DNA of 64,000 bases from Constantimarinum furrinae (GCF_014295415.1 NZ_CP052909.1:1984001-2048000), one strand, 5' to 3'; positions 16,889 through 24,753 are shown, numbered from the stretch's first letter. Numbers and translations: made by a program. Notes: generated by a model not told the origin, from the sequence alone.

Positions 16889-17848
16889 ATGAGCAATACC
16901 TGTAGAATTTGCGGAAATACTGAAGACAATACCAAGTATACCGCACGCGAGATGATGTATGGTTCAAGGAAGGAATTCGGGTATTTTCAATGTGACAGCT
17001 GCGATTGCCTGCAAATTGAGACTATTCCGGAAAATATGGATACGTACTACCCGGAGGATTATTACAGTTTCGACAAATATGACGGAAAGAAATTCGAAGG
17101 TCTCAAAGGGGCAATAAAAAAGAGTCAGTATAAGGCTGCTGCCCTTAGTGGGAGCTGTTATCAGAAAACACTTGGGAAGCTCTTCGGAAAAAAAGAATAC
17201 GATATTTTTAACGATCTGGAAGTTACTCAAACCACAAGGATCCTTGATGTGGGCTGTGGAAACGGCCGTAATTTTCTATATCCTCTTGCCGAAGTTGGCT
17301 TTACCAATGTAAGTGGTTGCGACCCTTATCTGGAAGAAACGATTGCGTATGGCAACGGACTCACCATAGAAAACGTAAGTGTGGTTGATATGGAAGGAAA
17401 CTTCGAAATTATCACCTACCACCATGCCTTCGAACACCTTGAACGACCGTTGCTAAATCTTGAAAAAGTTTACGAACTGCTAACAGACAATGGGGTATGT
17501 ATAATTAGAATTCCAACGGTTTCTTCTCACGCCTGGGAACATTACGGAACCGATTGGGTGCAATTGGATGCTCCAAGACACTTTTTCCTGTATTCCATAA
17601 AAAGTATGGAGATTCTCGCTCAAAAAACCGGCTTCGAGATCTATAATGTCGAATTCGATTCAACACATTTCCAATTCACCGGAAGTGAGAAATACCGGAA
17701 TGATATTCCGTTGTCCGACCCCAAATCGAAAGGTTTGTTAGATTCTATTCAGAGAAAATTCGACGAATACAACTACGGCTTGCAGGCCAATAAGCTCAAT
17801 AAGGACGATTTTGGCGATCAGGCAGCCTTTTATTTAAGGAAGAAATAG
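16889..17848 (+). CDS. Class I SAM methyltransferase with N-terminal zinc ribbon
   Basis: A 319-aa protein. Four cysteines, CRICGN (about 5-10) and CDSCDC (about 36-41), form a probable zinc ribbon. Then comes a SAM-binding domain with ILDVGCGNGRNFLYPL (about 117-132), an acidic end of beta-2 (SGCDPYLEE) and ITYHHAFEHLERP (motif IV, about 174). The zinc ribbon plus methyltransferase layout is familiar from sugar C- or O-methyltransferases in surface-glycan loci. Its neighbours agree with that. The downstream GT2 begins 17 bp after the stop and has its own -7 box. Confidence 0.9.
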   Translation: MSNTCRICGNTEDNTKYTAREMMYGSRKEFGYFQCDSCDCLQIETIPENMDTYYPEDYYSFDKYDGKKFEGLKGAIKKSQYKAAALSGSCYQKTLGKLFGKKEYDIFNDLEVTQTTRILDVGCGNGRNFLYPLAEVGFTNVSGCDPYLEETIAYGNGLTIENVSVVDMEGNFEIITYHHAFEHLERPLLNLEKVYELLTDNGVCIIRIPTVSSHAWEHYGTDWVQLDAPRHFFLYSIKSMEILAQKTGFEIYNVEFDSTHFQFTGSEKYRNDIPLSDPKSKGLLDSIQRKFDEYNYGLQANKLNKDDFGDQAAFYLRKK

Positions 17849-17851
17849 GCT

Positions 17852-17859
17852 TATCTTTG
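17852..17859 (+). promoter_or_regulatory. -7 promoter box directly before the GT2 at 17866
   Basis: TATCTTTG ends 6 bp before the ATG at 17866 and fits TAnnTTTG. This predicts a start of transcription at or beside the start codon (leaderless). Confidence 0.5.
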
Positions 17860-17865
17860 CCTCCT

Positions 17866-18699
17866 ATGCAAGCGATAGATACTTCCATAATTATAAGCAC
17901 CTACAACTCACCTGTATGGCTGGAAAAGGTCCTGTATGGTTATAACAACCAAACTTATCGCAGGTTCGAGATCGTTATTGCCGATGACGGTTCAAAACCG
18001 GAAACGGGGCAGTTAATTGAACGATTAAGAAAAGAAGTGTTTTTTCCAATCGAGCATGTTTGGCATGAAGACAATGGGTTTCAAAAGTCACAGATTCTCA
18101 ATAAAGCCATCATTGCGTGCAACACATCCTATATTATCATGAGTGACGGCGATTGCATTCCGCGGAAGGATTTTGTGGAGCAGCATGTAAAATACCGGGA
18201 GGAAGGATATTTTTTAAGCGGAGGCTATTTTATGCTGCCAAGGACTATTTCTGAAAGGATCACCAAAGAAGACATTTATACCGAAAAATGCTTTGATGTT
18301 AGCTGGTTAAAGCAACATGGGCTTAAATCCTCCTTTAAAAACAACAAGCTCAATTCAGGAAATCTAAAAGCCGGAATTCTAAATGCCATTACACCTACTA
18401 ATGCCAGTTGGAACGGACATAATGCTTCAGGTTGGAAGGAGGATATTATCGCGGTCAATGGCTTCGATGAACGTATGCAGTATGGCGGACAAGACAGGGA
18501 ACTGGGAGAACGCCTTGTAAATTATGGCTTGAAAAGCAAACAAATTCGCTACAATGCGGTAGTCATTCATCTGGATCATCCCAGAGGATATAAGAATCAG
18601 GAGTCTATTGATAAAAACAGGGCAATTCGTAAGGCAACAAGGGAAGAGCAAAAAAAATGGACCCCCTATGGAATCGTTAAAAAAGAAGCTTCAGTTTGA
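17866..18699 (+). CDS. Glycosyltransferase family 2 (first of tandem pair)
   Basis: A 277-aa GT2. I use the ATG at 17866; an in-frame TTG at 17857 would lie within the promoter box. The N-terminal SIIISTYNSPVWLEKVLYGY and IVIADDGS mark the nucleotide-binding half. IMSDGDCIPRKDF (DGD, about 92) is the metal site. The C-terminal galactosyltransferase-like part has VNGFDERMQYGGQDRELGER (about 202-221), then HLDHPRGY. It is about half identical by eye to the next gene, a tandem duplication. The acceptor is unknown. Confidence 0.9.
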   Translation: MQAIDTSIIISTYNSPVWLEKVLYGYNNQTYRRFEIVIADDGSKPETGQLIERLRKEVFFPIEHVWHEDNGFQKSQILNKAIIACNTSYIIMSDGDCIPRKDFVEQHVKYREEGYFLSGGYFMLPRTISERITKEDIYTEKCFDVSWLKQHGLKSSFKNNKLNSGNLKAGILNAITPTNASWNGHNASGWKEDIIAVNGFDERMQYGGQDRELGERLVNYGLKSKQIRYNAVVIHLDHPRGYKNQESIDKNRAIRKATREEQKKWTPYGIVKKEASV

Positions 18700-19514
18700 G
18701 CACAGTATCGGTCATCGTTTCTACTTATAACCAGCCGCAGTGGTTGCAAAAAGCCCTATGGGGATTCCGGCATCAAACACATAAGACCTTTGAGTTAATT
18801 ATCGCAGACGATGGTTCTTCCGAAGAAACCACCGACCTTATTACTGAATTTCAGAAAAACTCATCGTTAACTATTCAGCACGTATGGCAGGAGGACAAGG
18901 GATTCCGGAAAACCAGGATCCTCAATAAGGCGATCGTTGCATCCACCGGCGAATATTTGATCTTTACCGATGGGGATTGCATTCCGAGGAACGATCTTGT
19001 TGCCCGGCACCTTAAGCACCGGAAACAGCAGTGTTTTCTATCGGGTGGGTATTTTAAATTACCATTGGATATTTCCGAAGCGATCACAGAAAATGATATT
19101 GAAACACAACGCTGTTTTGATGTTAACTGGTTGGTTGATGTGGGACTTAAAAAGACCTTTAAAACCAGGAAGTTAAATTCCTATGGGCTTTCAGAAAAGC
19201 TCTTAAACACATTTACGCCAACTAAAGCTACCTGGGACGGGAATAATGCATCTGGATGGCGGACAGATATTCTGGATGTAAATGGTTTTGATGAGCGCAT
19301 GCAGTATGGGGGCGAGGACAGGGAACTTGGTGAGCGACTTATCAACAACGGAATTAAACCCGTACAGGTAAGATATAGCGCGATTACCCTTCATTTAGAC
19401 CATCCCCGGGGTTATGTTACCGACGACATGCTTGAAAAAAACAAGCAGATTCGCAAAGAGACCAAACGACAAAAGCGCGTTTGGACATCCTTCGGGATAA
19501 AAAAAAATGATTAA
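18696..19514 (+). CDS. Glycosyltransferase family 2 (second of tandem pair)
   Basis: A 272-aa GT2 paralogous to the gene before it. It matches in VSTYNQPQWLQKAL, LIIADDGSSEE, IFTDGDCIPRNDL, LSGGYFKLP, VNGFDERMQYGGEDRELGER and LHLDHPRGY. The start is a TTG at 18696 that overlaps the upstream TGA stop (TTTGAG), since no in-frame ATG lies near the conserved N-terminus; translation is probably coupled. Its stop shares TTAA with the stop of the convergent methyltransferase gene. Confidence 0.88.
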   Translation: MSTVSVIVSTYNQPQWLQKALWGFRHQTHKTFELIIADDGSSEETTDLITEFQKNSSLTIQHVWQEDKGFRKTRILNKAIVASTGEYLIFTDGDCIPRNDLVARHLKHRKQQCFLSGGYFKLPLDISEAITENDIETQRCFDVNWLVDVGLKKTFKTRKLNSYGLSEKLLNTFTPTKATWDGNNASGWRTDILDVNGFDERMQYGGEDRELGERLINNGIKPVQVRYSAITLHLDHPRGYVTDDMLEKNKQIRKETKRQKRVWTSFGIKKND

Positions 19515-20092
19515 TTTTTGCGATATGCGCCTATTTTCCAGTAGCGCAGCTCTTCGTCTGTAGTGACTGTCGTAAAGTCCAGTTCGGTTAATTTCGTATT
19601 TTCCTTAAAATACTCCCAGCAGCCGGTTCCTTCGCGATAAATAGAAGTAATAATGAGTCCGTTAGGGTTGAGATGATCCAGCATTTGGTTAAGTACCTTT
19701 TCCTTTTCTGAATCGTGAATATAGTAAAAGGCTTCGTTAAAGACGATCACATCAAAATTTCGTGATGGAGTATAGCCAATGATATCTGCCGTTATGAATT
19801 CTGAGTTTCGAAACTCTTTTGCTATCGCTTTTTTAATCGATTCTTTCGAAAAATCCAAACCCAGAAAATAACTGAATTCGTAATCACCCATTCGCTGATT
19901 AAGGACGCCGTCTCCACAACCAATATCGAGGATCGTTGGGGTTTGTGGTGCATATTCCTTTAGATAATCAATGATCTGATGATATCGTTTCGCCTCTTTT
20001 TCACTTTGTAAACTATCCCAACGTCCTTTTTTGTACTGTTTATTCCAGCGTTGTTTTCGGCGCCAATGGTGAAATTTGTCGAGGATGTTCAT
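19511..20092 (-). CDS. Class I SAM-dependent methyltransferase
   Basis: A 193-aa protein with a basic N-terminus (HHWRRKQRWNKQYKKGRW) and a SAM domain: TILDIGCGDGVLNQRM (about 54-69), FLGLDFSKESIKKA (about 78), ITADIIGYTP and FDVIVFNEAFYYIHD (motif IV, about 113). It belongs to the small-molecule/sugar methyltransferase group. It starts 1 bp after the stop of the GT9 gene upstream, so the two are an operon. It could methylate the glycan made by neighbouring transferases; that is inference from position. Confidence 0.9.
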   Translation of the reverse strand: MNILDKFHHWRRKQRWNKQYKKGRWDSLQSEKEAKRYHQIIDYLKEYAPQTPTILDIGCGDGVLNQRMGDYEFSYFLGLDFSKESIKKAIAKEFRNSEFITADIIGYTPSRNFDVIVFNEAFYYIHDSEKEKVLNQMLDHLNPNGLIITSIYREGTGCWEYFKENTKLTELDFTTVTTDEELRYWKIGAYRKN

Positions 20093-20093
20093 A

Positions 20094-21173
20094 CTATTTT
20101 TCAGCCGATTTTAAATGATGTGCCAGAAATGGTTTTAATTTCTGAAGAATTAACTCCGGGCCCAATTGCCGGTAAAGCGATTCAGGATCTTCTTCGATCT
20201 TACGTCGTTCTTCTAACGTAAAGCTACTGAAAAGATCGGGTTTTTCTTCCAATAAATGAACAGATTCGTGGGTTTTACCGTCTTCAAAACTGCACCAGTG
20301 TTCTTTGTTCACATAAGGGGAGTAGATGGTAAATGTAGGTTTGTGAAGTGCTTTGGTGATATGAACACTTCCGCCTTCATTGGCAACCAACAGATCACAT
20401 TGATTCATTAATTGTATAAATCCGCGGATAGAATCTTCATAAATACTAAGATCGATCTGTTCTTTGTCCCGGCACATGTCATAGACCTTTAAAGCTTCCG
20501 TTTTTTGATGAGGGGCATAATTAAATAGGAGGGTACACGTATAGGTTGCCGTAATATAATCGATGAGTGTCGCGATATATTCGTAGGGCATGGATTTTTG
20601 AGGGGTGCTCCCCAGAACGCCCAGCATTAGGACCGGCGGACGTAAATGCGATGCACCTGAGTATTTTTTTTCTTCGGAAGTGAGAAATATTCTAGGTTCA
20701 TGATCGGCTTGTGATAAAGGAAATACCGAAGTGATCATATTAATTCGGTCTTCGATCGCTTTTCCGCAGTCTTTCGTTCGGTTTTTCAGAAAACTTATGG
20801 GATGTGTGTAGAAGGGAAGCTTTAAGTCTTTATGAGCGCGTTTCAGTCCGATACGATACTCAGCCCCAGAAAACAAGCACATCATCCGGCTTTGAAACTT
20901 GGCGTAGGGATCGAAGATTATGTCGTATTTAGCCTTTCGGACCTCTCGTATCGCTTTAAAAAGATTTGGTAGTTTCTTCAGCTCTTTGTCATTGGCCGAA
21001 ATGATCTCGTCTATATTGGGATTATTTTGAAGCACCCCGGTCGTATAATCGTAGACAAAGTAGGTGATATGGCTCTTCGGAAATACTTTTTTTATGTTGT
21101 TGGCAATGACCGAGCTAATGAGCACGTCGCCAATTCTTTTGTTCTGTATTACGAGTATTTTCTTCAGTTGCAT
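20094..21173 (-). CDS. Glycosyltransferase family 9 (ADP-heptose:LPS heptosyltransferase-like)
   Basis: A 359-aa GT-B enzyme. The N-terminus KKILVIQNKRIGDVLISSV (about 4-22) is the GT9 signature that binds the acceptor. The donor half has LMLGVLGSTPQKSMPYEYI (about 182) and LLVANEGGSVHITKAL (about 263), the conserved D/N-GGxxH region. It likely adds heptose or a related sugar to the LPS inner core. The divergent Kdo-kinase-like gene starts 45 bp away, which supports a role in inner-core building. Confidence 0.9.
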   Translation of the reverse strand: MQLKKILVIQNKRIGDVLISSVIANNIKKVFPKSHITYFVYDYTTGVLQNNPNIDEIISANDKELKKLPNLFKAIREVRKAKYDIIFDPYAKFQSRMMCLFSGAEYRIGLKRAHKDLKLPFYTHPISFLKNRTKDCGKAIEDRINMITSVFPLSQADHEPRIFLTSEEKKYSGASHLRPPVLMLGVLGSTPQKSMPYEYIATLIDYITATYTCTLLFNYAPHQKTEALKVYDMCRDKEQIDLSIYEDSIRGFIQLMNQCDLLVANEGGSVHITKALHKPTFTIYSPYVNKEHWCSFEDGKTHESVHLLEEKPDLFSSFTLEERRKIEEDPESLYRQLGPELILQKLKPFLAHHLKSAEK

Positions 21174-21218
21174 TACCTTCGCAAAGTATCTCTTTTTTTG
21201 AAGTTATTAAAATTTAAC

Positions 21219-21980
21219 ATGGCGAAAACGGTTGTGGTGCATTCAGATTTCAAGGCCTTGGGTTCCCAATTGCAGGAAGCGATTTCCGGCTTTGATGCGA
21301 ATATTGATTTTGTGACCAAAGGCGAACGCAATGTGATCAAAAAAGTGAGTATAGGTGACTCTGTGTTTACTATTAAACGTTTTAAGGAGCCGGGAATTTT
21401 TAATGCTTTGGTATACCAGTTTCTTCGGAAGAGCAAGGCAAAACGGTCGTTTGAGTACGCTATAAGGCTAATTGATCTGGGAATTAATACGCCAAGGCCG
21501 GTGGCTTATTTTGAAAGATTTTCCTTCGGATTAAAAGACAGCTATTACATTAGCGAACATATAGCATACGATCTCGATTTCAGAGTCTTAAATCACAATC
21601 CCGAATATCCAAACCGGGATGAGATCTTACGACAAGTAGCTGCGTTTACTTTTAAATTGCATGAGAACAATGTGAATTTTCTGGATCACTCTCCGGGAAA
21701 TACACTTATAAAGGTTAGCGGAGAAGGGCAATTCGATTTTTATCTCATCGATCTTAACCGCATGCGTTTCGAACCCATGGATCTGGATGCCAGGATGAAG
21801 AATTTCAGAAGATTATGGCTATCAAAACGGATGATCAATGTCATGGCAGCAGCGTATGCCCAACTTTCGGGACATTCCCAATCCAAGATTCATGAGTTGA
21901 TGACAAAGTACAGCCGACAATTTCAGAAGAAAGTGAATTCAAAGAAGATCAGAAAGCGCAAAAAGAACAAACTGCATTAA
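21219..21980 (+). CDS. Lipopolysaccharide kinase, Kdo/WaaP family
   Basis: A 253-aa eukaryote-like kinase fold of the Kdo kinase/InaA/WaaP family (PF06293). I take the ATG at 21219, because a longer reading frame runs through the divergent GT9 gene. FTIKRFK (about 50-56) has the ATP-binding lysine. The catalytic loop is HENNVNFLDHSPGNTLIK (about 146-163), with Asp and Asn of DHSPGN, and FYLIDLNRMRF holds the metal-binding Asp. The C-terminus is strongly basic (KKIRKRKKNKLH), apt for the membrane surface. It probably phosphorylates Kdo or core sugar. The stop is shared as TTAA with convergent dapD. Confidence 0.87.
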   Translation: MAKTVVVHSDFKALGSQLQEAISGFDANIDFVTKGERNVIKKVSIGDSVFTIKRFKEPGIFNALVYQFLRKSKAKRSFEYAIRLIDLGINTPRPVAYFERFSFGLKDSYYISEHIAYDLDFRVLNHNPEYPNRDEILRQVAAFTFKLHENNVNFLDHSPGNTLIKVSGEGQFDFYLIDLNRMRFEPMDLDARMKNFRRLWLSKRMINVMAAAYAQLSGHSQSKIHELMTKYSRQFQKKVNSKKIRKRKKNKLH

Positions 21981-22792
21981 ACCGCAACATCGTATTCGCG
22001 CAAGGCATCGTTTAACGAAGTCTTTTTATTGGTACTCTCCTTTCGTTTGCCGATGATAAGCGCACAACTCACTTGAAATTCTCCAGCAGGAAACTGTTTT
22101 GTATAACTTCCGGGAATCACCACAGAACGCGAAGGCACCAATCCTTTCATCTCTTTCGGACTGTCACCGGTAACATCTATGATCTTGGTAGAGGCAGTAA
22201 GAACCACATTGGCACCCAAAACCGCTTCCTTTTCAACCCTAACGCCTTCGACGACTATAGAACGGGAGCCAATAAACGCATTGTCTTCAATGATAACAGG
22301 TGCGGCCTGAAGTGGCTCGAGTACCCCGCCAATACCAACACCTCCACTTAAATGCACGTTCTTCCCAATCTGAGCACAACTACCTACCGTTGCCCAGGTA
22401 TCGACCATAGTGCCTTCATCAACAAAAGCGCCAATATTCACGTAACTCGGCATCATGATCACTCCTTTAGAAATATAAGCACCGTAACGGGCAACAGCAT
22501 GAGGCACTACTCGTATCCCTTTGGCTTCATAGCCACTCTTCAACGGAATTTTATCGTGATACTCAAAGATACCCGCTTCCATGGTTTCCATCTTCTGTAT
22601 AGGAAAATAGAGAACGACAGCTTTTTTCACCCATTCGTTTACCTGCCATCCGCTGGCAGTGGGCTCGGCACAACGCAGCACGCCTTCATCACAGAGTTTT
22701 ACGACTTCCCGGATCGCAGCTATGGTTTCGGTATTAGTTAATAAGGAGCGGTCGTCCCATGCTTTATTGATTTGTTCCTGAAGTTGTTTCAT
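21977..22792 (-). CDS. dapD: 2,3,4,5-tetrahydropyridine-2,6-dicarboxylate N-succinyltransferase
   Basis: A 271-aa left-handed beta-helix acyltransferase of lysine/diaminopimelate synthesis, using succinyl-CoA. The N-terminal helical domain (about 1-100) is followed by hexapeptide repeats: NIGAFVDEGTMVDTWATVGS (about 122), IGKNVHLSGGVGIGGVLEPL, and IEDNAFIGSRSIVVEGV. The C-terminal AGEFQVSCALIIGKR is typical. Length matches the family (~270). It is monocistronic here; the 368-bp upstream gap is filled with arrays, and I see no clear -7 box in front of it. Confidence 0.97.
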   Translation of the reverse strand: MKQLQEQINKAWDDRSLLTNTETIAAIREVVKLCDEGVLRCAEPTASGWQVNEWVKKAVVLYFPIQKMETMEAGIFEYHDKIPLKSGYEAKGIRVVPHAVARYGAYISKGVIMMPSYVNIGAFVDEGTMVDTWATVGSCAQIGKNVHLSGGVGIGGVLEPLQAAPVIIEDNAFIGSRSIVVEGVRVEKEAVLGANVVLTASTKIIDVTGDSPKEMKGLVPSRSVVIPGSYTKQFPAGEFQVSCALIIGKRKESTNKKTSLNDALREYDVAV

Positions 22793-22825
22793 AGCTGTTC
22801 TACGTATATGTTAAATTATTTTTGG

Positions 22826-22905
22826 ACTAAAAGGCTCAAAGGCTCAAAGGCTCAAAGGCTCAAAAATGCAAAGATGCAATGTCTCAAAGTCTTAAAGATT
22901 CAAAG
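22826..22905. repeat. 8-bp-period array (NNNCAAAG)10
   Basis: Ten units of 8 bp in phase: ACTAAAAG, GCTCAAAG three times, GCTCAAAA, ATGCAAAG, ATGCAATG, TCTCAAAG, TCTTAAAG, ATTCAAAG. The constant part CAAAG and the period are the same as at 9160-9231, 13 kb away, so this is a dispersed array type and not a chance microsatellite. Confidence 0.85.
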
Positions 22906-22954
22906 TGATAGGTTAAGTAATTAATCATTTTATTAGATATTCACAACTCCCTAC

Positions 22955-23073
22955 CGACTTCTGACCTCTGACTTCCGACTTCTGACCTCTGACTTCCGAC
23001 TTCCGACTTCCGACTTCCGTCTTCCGTCTTCCGTCTTCCGTCTTCCGTCTTCCGTCTTCCGACGTCTCACGTC
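22955..23073. repeat. 7-bp-period array, 17 units (NNACTTC-type)
   Basis: Seventeen 7-bp units without a break. The first six are a 21-bp triplet (CGACTTC, TGACCTC, TGACTTC) repeated twice. Then come CGACTTC three times, CGTCTTC six times, CGACGTC and TCACGTC. The run of identical CGTCTTC units could change in number by slippage. The same unit recurs at 25593-25620. Confidence 0.9.
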
Positions 23074-23144
23074 TAAACCTAGCTGCAAAGATAAGGCTCC
23101 CTCTTAATTCAGCTTTATTTTTAGCATACTATTTTGCAAACCCT

Positions 23145-23152
23145 TATTTTTG
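23145..23152 (+). promoter_or_regulatory. -7 promoter box for ruvX
   Basis: TATTTTTG, matching TAnnTTTG, ends 8 bp before the ATG at 23161, predicting a very short or absent leader. Confidence 0.5.
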
Positions 23153-23160
23153 CCGATGAA

Positions 23161-23571
23161 ATGGGACGTGTATTAGCCATAGATTTTGGGACCAAACGCT
23201 GCGGAATTGCTGTAACCGATGAGCTTCAGTTAATTGCTTCGGGGTTGACTACAGTAGAGCGGAAAGACATGATGGATTTTTTGAGTGATTATCTCATTTC
23301 AGAAGAAGTGGAGCTGATCCTTATTGGGGAACCCAAACAAAAAGACGGTAGTCCGAGTGATGTAGAAGAACATATTCTTAAATTCATAAAGAAATTTTCT
23401 GAAGCCTTTCCGAAGCAGGAGATCTTAAGAGTAGACGAACGGTACACCAGTAAAATGGCCTTTCAGACGATGATCGACAGCGGACTCAAAAAAAAGCAAA
23501 GACAAAACAAAGCACTGCTCGACGAGATTAGTGCCACTATAATTTTGCAGGAATACCTGTATAATAAATAG
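23161..23571 (+). CDS. ruvX: Holliday junction resolvase-like RuvX/YqgF
   Basis: A 136-aa RNase H-fold nuclease. I choose the ATG at 23161; a TTG 27 bp upstream would put the promoter box inside the gene, and family members start at MGRVLAIDFG. Motifs: the catalytic Asp in LAIDFGTKRCGIAVTD (about 4-19), ILIGEPKQKDGSPS (about 61) and RVDERYTSKMA (about 101) with the second acidic pair. YqgF in E. coli is needed for 16S rRNA 5'-end processing, so a role in rRNA maturation is as likely as recombination. def follows 8 bp later. Confidence 0.95.
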   Translation: MGRVLAIDFGTKRCGIAVTDELQLIASGLTTVERKDMMDFLSDYLISEEVELILIGEPKQKDGSPSDVEEHILKFIKKFSEAFPKQEILRVDERYTSKMAFQTMIDSGLKKKQRQNKALLDEISATIILQEYLYNK

Positions 23572-23579
23572 ACTTGAAA

Positions 23580-24170
23580 ATGATACTACCCATTGTAGCT
23601 TATGGCGACCCGGTTCTAAGAAAGGAAGCAACCGAAATTGATGCCGATTATCCGAAACTGGATACTCTAATTGAAAATATGTTCGACACCATGTACGGTG
23701 CACGAGGTATCGGACTTGCAGCACCTCAAATAGGATTACCTATCCGGCTGTTTATAGTAGATGCATCACCTTTTGAGGATGACGAAGACCTTTCGGAGGA
23801 AGAGCAAGAGTTTGTTTCAACCTTTAAAAAAGTGTTTATCAATGCCCGTATTCTGGAAGAAGATGGAGACGAATGGGCATTTAATGAAGGGTGTTTAAGT
23901 ATTCCCGAGATCAATGAGGATGTCTTCAGAAAACCCAAAGTGACCATCGAGTATTACGACGAGAACTTTAAAAAGTATACCGACACCTTTGAAGGGATCG
24001 TTGCCCGTATCATTCAGCATGAATACGATCATATAGAAGGAATTTTGTTTACCGACAAACTATCGGTTCTTAAAAAGCGTTTAATAAAGGGGAAACTTGC
24101 CAATATTTCGAAAGGAAAGATCGACGTTAAGTACCGAATGAAATTTCCTATGGCTAAAAAGAAACGTTAA
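23580..24170 (+). CDS. def: Peptide deformylase
   Basis: A 196-aa metalloenzyme removing the formyl group from nascent proteins. I use the ATG at 23580; a TTG two codons upstream is also in frame. All three motifs are intact: GIGLAAPQIG (about 45), EGCLSIPE (about 103, Cys metal ligand) and QHEYDHIEG (about 143, HEYDH with two His ligands and catalytic Glu). An acidic insert (EDDEDLSEEEQE, about 66-77) is seen in Bacteroidota deformylases. It lies 8 bp after ruvX, so the two are an operon. Confidence 0.97.
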   Translation: MILPIVAYGDPVLRKEATEIDADYPKLDTLIENMFDTMYGARGIGLAAPQIGLPIRLFIVDASPFEDDEDLSEEEQEFVSTFKKVFINARILEEDGDEWAFNEGCLSIPEINEDVFRKPKVTIEYYDENFKKYTDTFEGIVARIIQHEYDHIEGILFTDKLSVLKKRLIKGKLANISKGKIDVKYRMKFPMAKKKR

Positions 24171-24257
24171 CACCTTTGGTAAAATAATGCAAAGCATGCA
24201 TATTTGCACCTTTATTTTGAAATTGAAAATTACTCGCTTTAATCAGGAGCACATACT

Positions 24258-24674
24258 ATGAGTTTAGAGAAAATATTATCCATTGCCGGGAAACCCGGAT
24301 TATATCAATTAAAAGCACAAACCCGTGGCGGATTTCTGGCTGAATCGTTGTTGGACGGAAAGAAGATAAGTGTGAGTACCCGCCATAACGTGAGTTTACT
24401 TTCGGAGATCGCCATTTATACCCTTACAGAAGAAGTACCGCTGCGCGAAGTTTTTTCTAAAATTGCTGAAAAGGAAGATAAAGGTCAGGCGATTAGTCAT
24501 AAAGCTCCTAAGATCGAGCTTGAAGAATATTTCTTTGAAATATTACCCGATTACGACGAAGACCGTGTTTATGCCAGCGATATTAAAAAAGTAGTGCAAT
24601 GGTATAATTTGCTTCAAAAGAACGGAATTACCGATTTCTCCGAAAGTGAAGCCGACACTTCCGAAGAAGAATAG
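24258..24674 (+). CDS. DUF5606 family protein
   Basis: A 138-aa soluble protein that I recognise as the Bacteroidota-specific DUF5606 family by the N-terminus SLEKILSIAGKPGLYQLKAQ and the central VSTRHNVSLLSEIAIYT. A helical part follows with VYASDIKKVVQWYNLLQ, and the tail is Ser/Glu/Asp-rich. Function is unknown. The order ruvX-def-DUF5606-mazG is one I associate with Flavobacteriaceae, hinting at a housekeeping task tied to translation or nucleotide hygiene. Confidence 0.88.
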   Translation: MSLEKILSIAGKPGLYQLKAQTRGGFLAESLLDGKKISVSTRHNVSLLSEIAIYTLTEEVPLREVFSKIAEKEDKGQAISHKAPKIELEEYFFEILPDYDEDRVYASDIKKVVQWYNLLQKNGITDFSESEADTSEEE

Positions 24675-24745
24675 GAACCTCTGGAAAAGGCATCTGCTGT
24701 TAATCCTTTTTAATAACTCTTTTTATTTCTGAATGGCTTTTCAAT

Positions 24746-24753
24746 TAGCTTTG
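24746..24753 (+). promoter_or_regulatory. -7 promoter box for mazG
   Basis: TAGCTTTG, matching TAnnTTTG, ends 5 bp before the ATG at 24759, so the transcript is predicted to be leaderless. Confidence 0.45.

Larger units (their letters stand above)
22793..23160. other. Intergenic gap between dapD and ruvX, filled by short-period arrays
   Basis: These 368 bp hold no gene I can support. They contain an 8-bp-period array (22826-22905), an AT-rich spacer (22906-22954), a 7-bp-period array (22955-23073) and the ruvX -7 box (23145-23152). Confidence 0.8.

Noticed and set aside
11683-21980. Recently acquired genomic island for the glycan locus
   Set aside because: No integrase, tRNA target, IS or direct repeats at the borders; base composition looks like that of neighbours by eye, so transfer is not supported.
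22073-22741. Two plus-strand frames within dapD
   Set aside because: Shadows of the hexapeptide repeats of dapD; no motif and no promoter.
22826-23073. CRISPR array
   Set aside because: The units are 7-8 bp with no spacers of constant length, and no cas genes are present.
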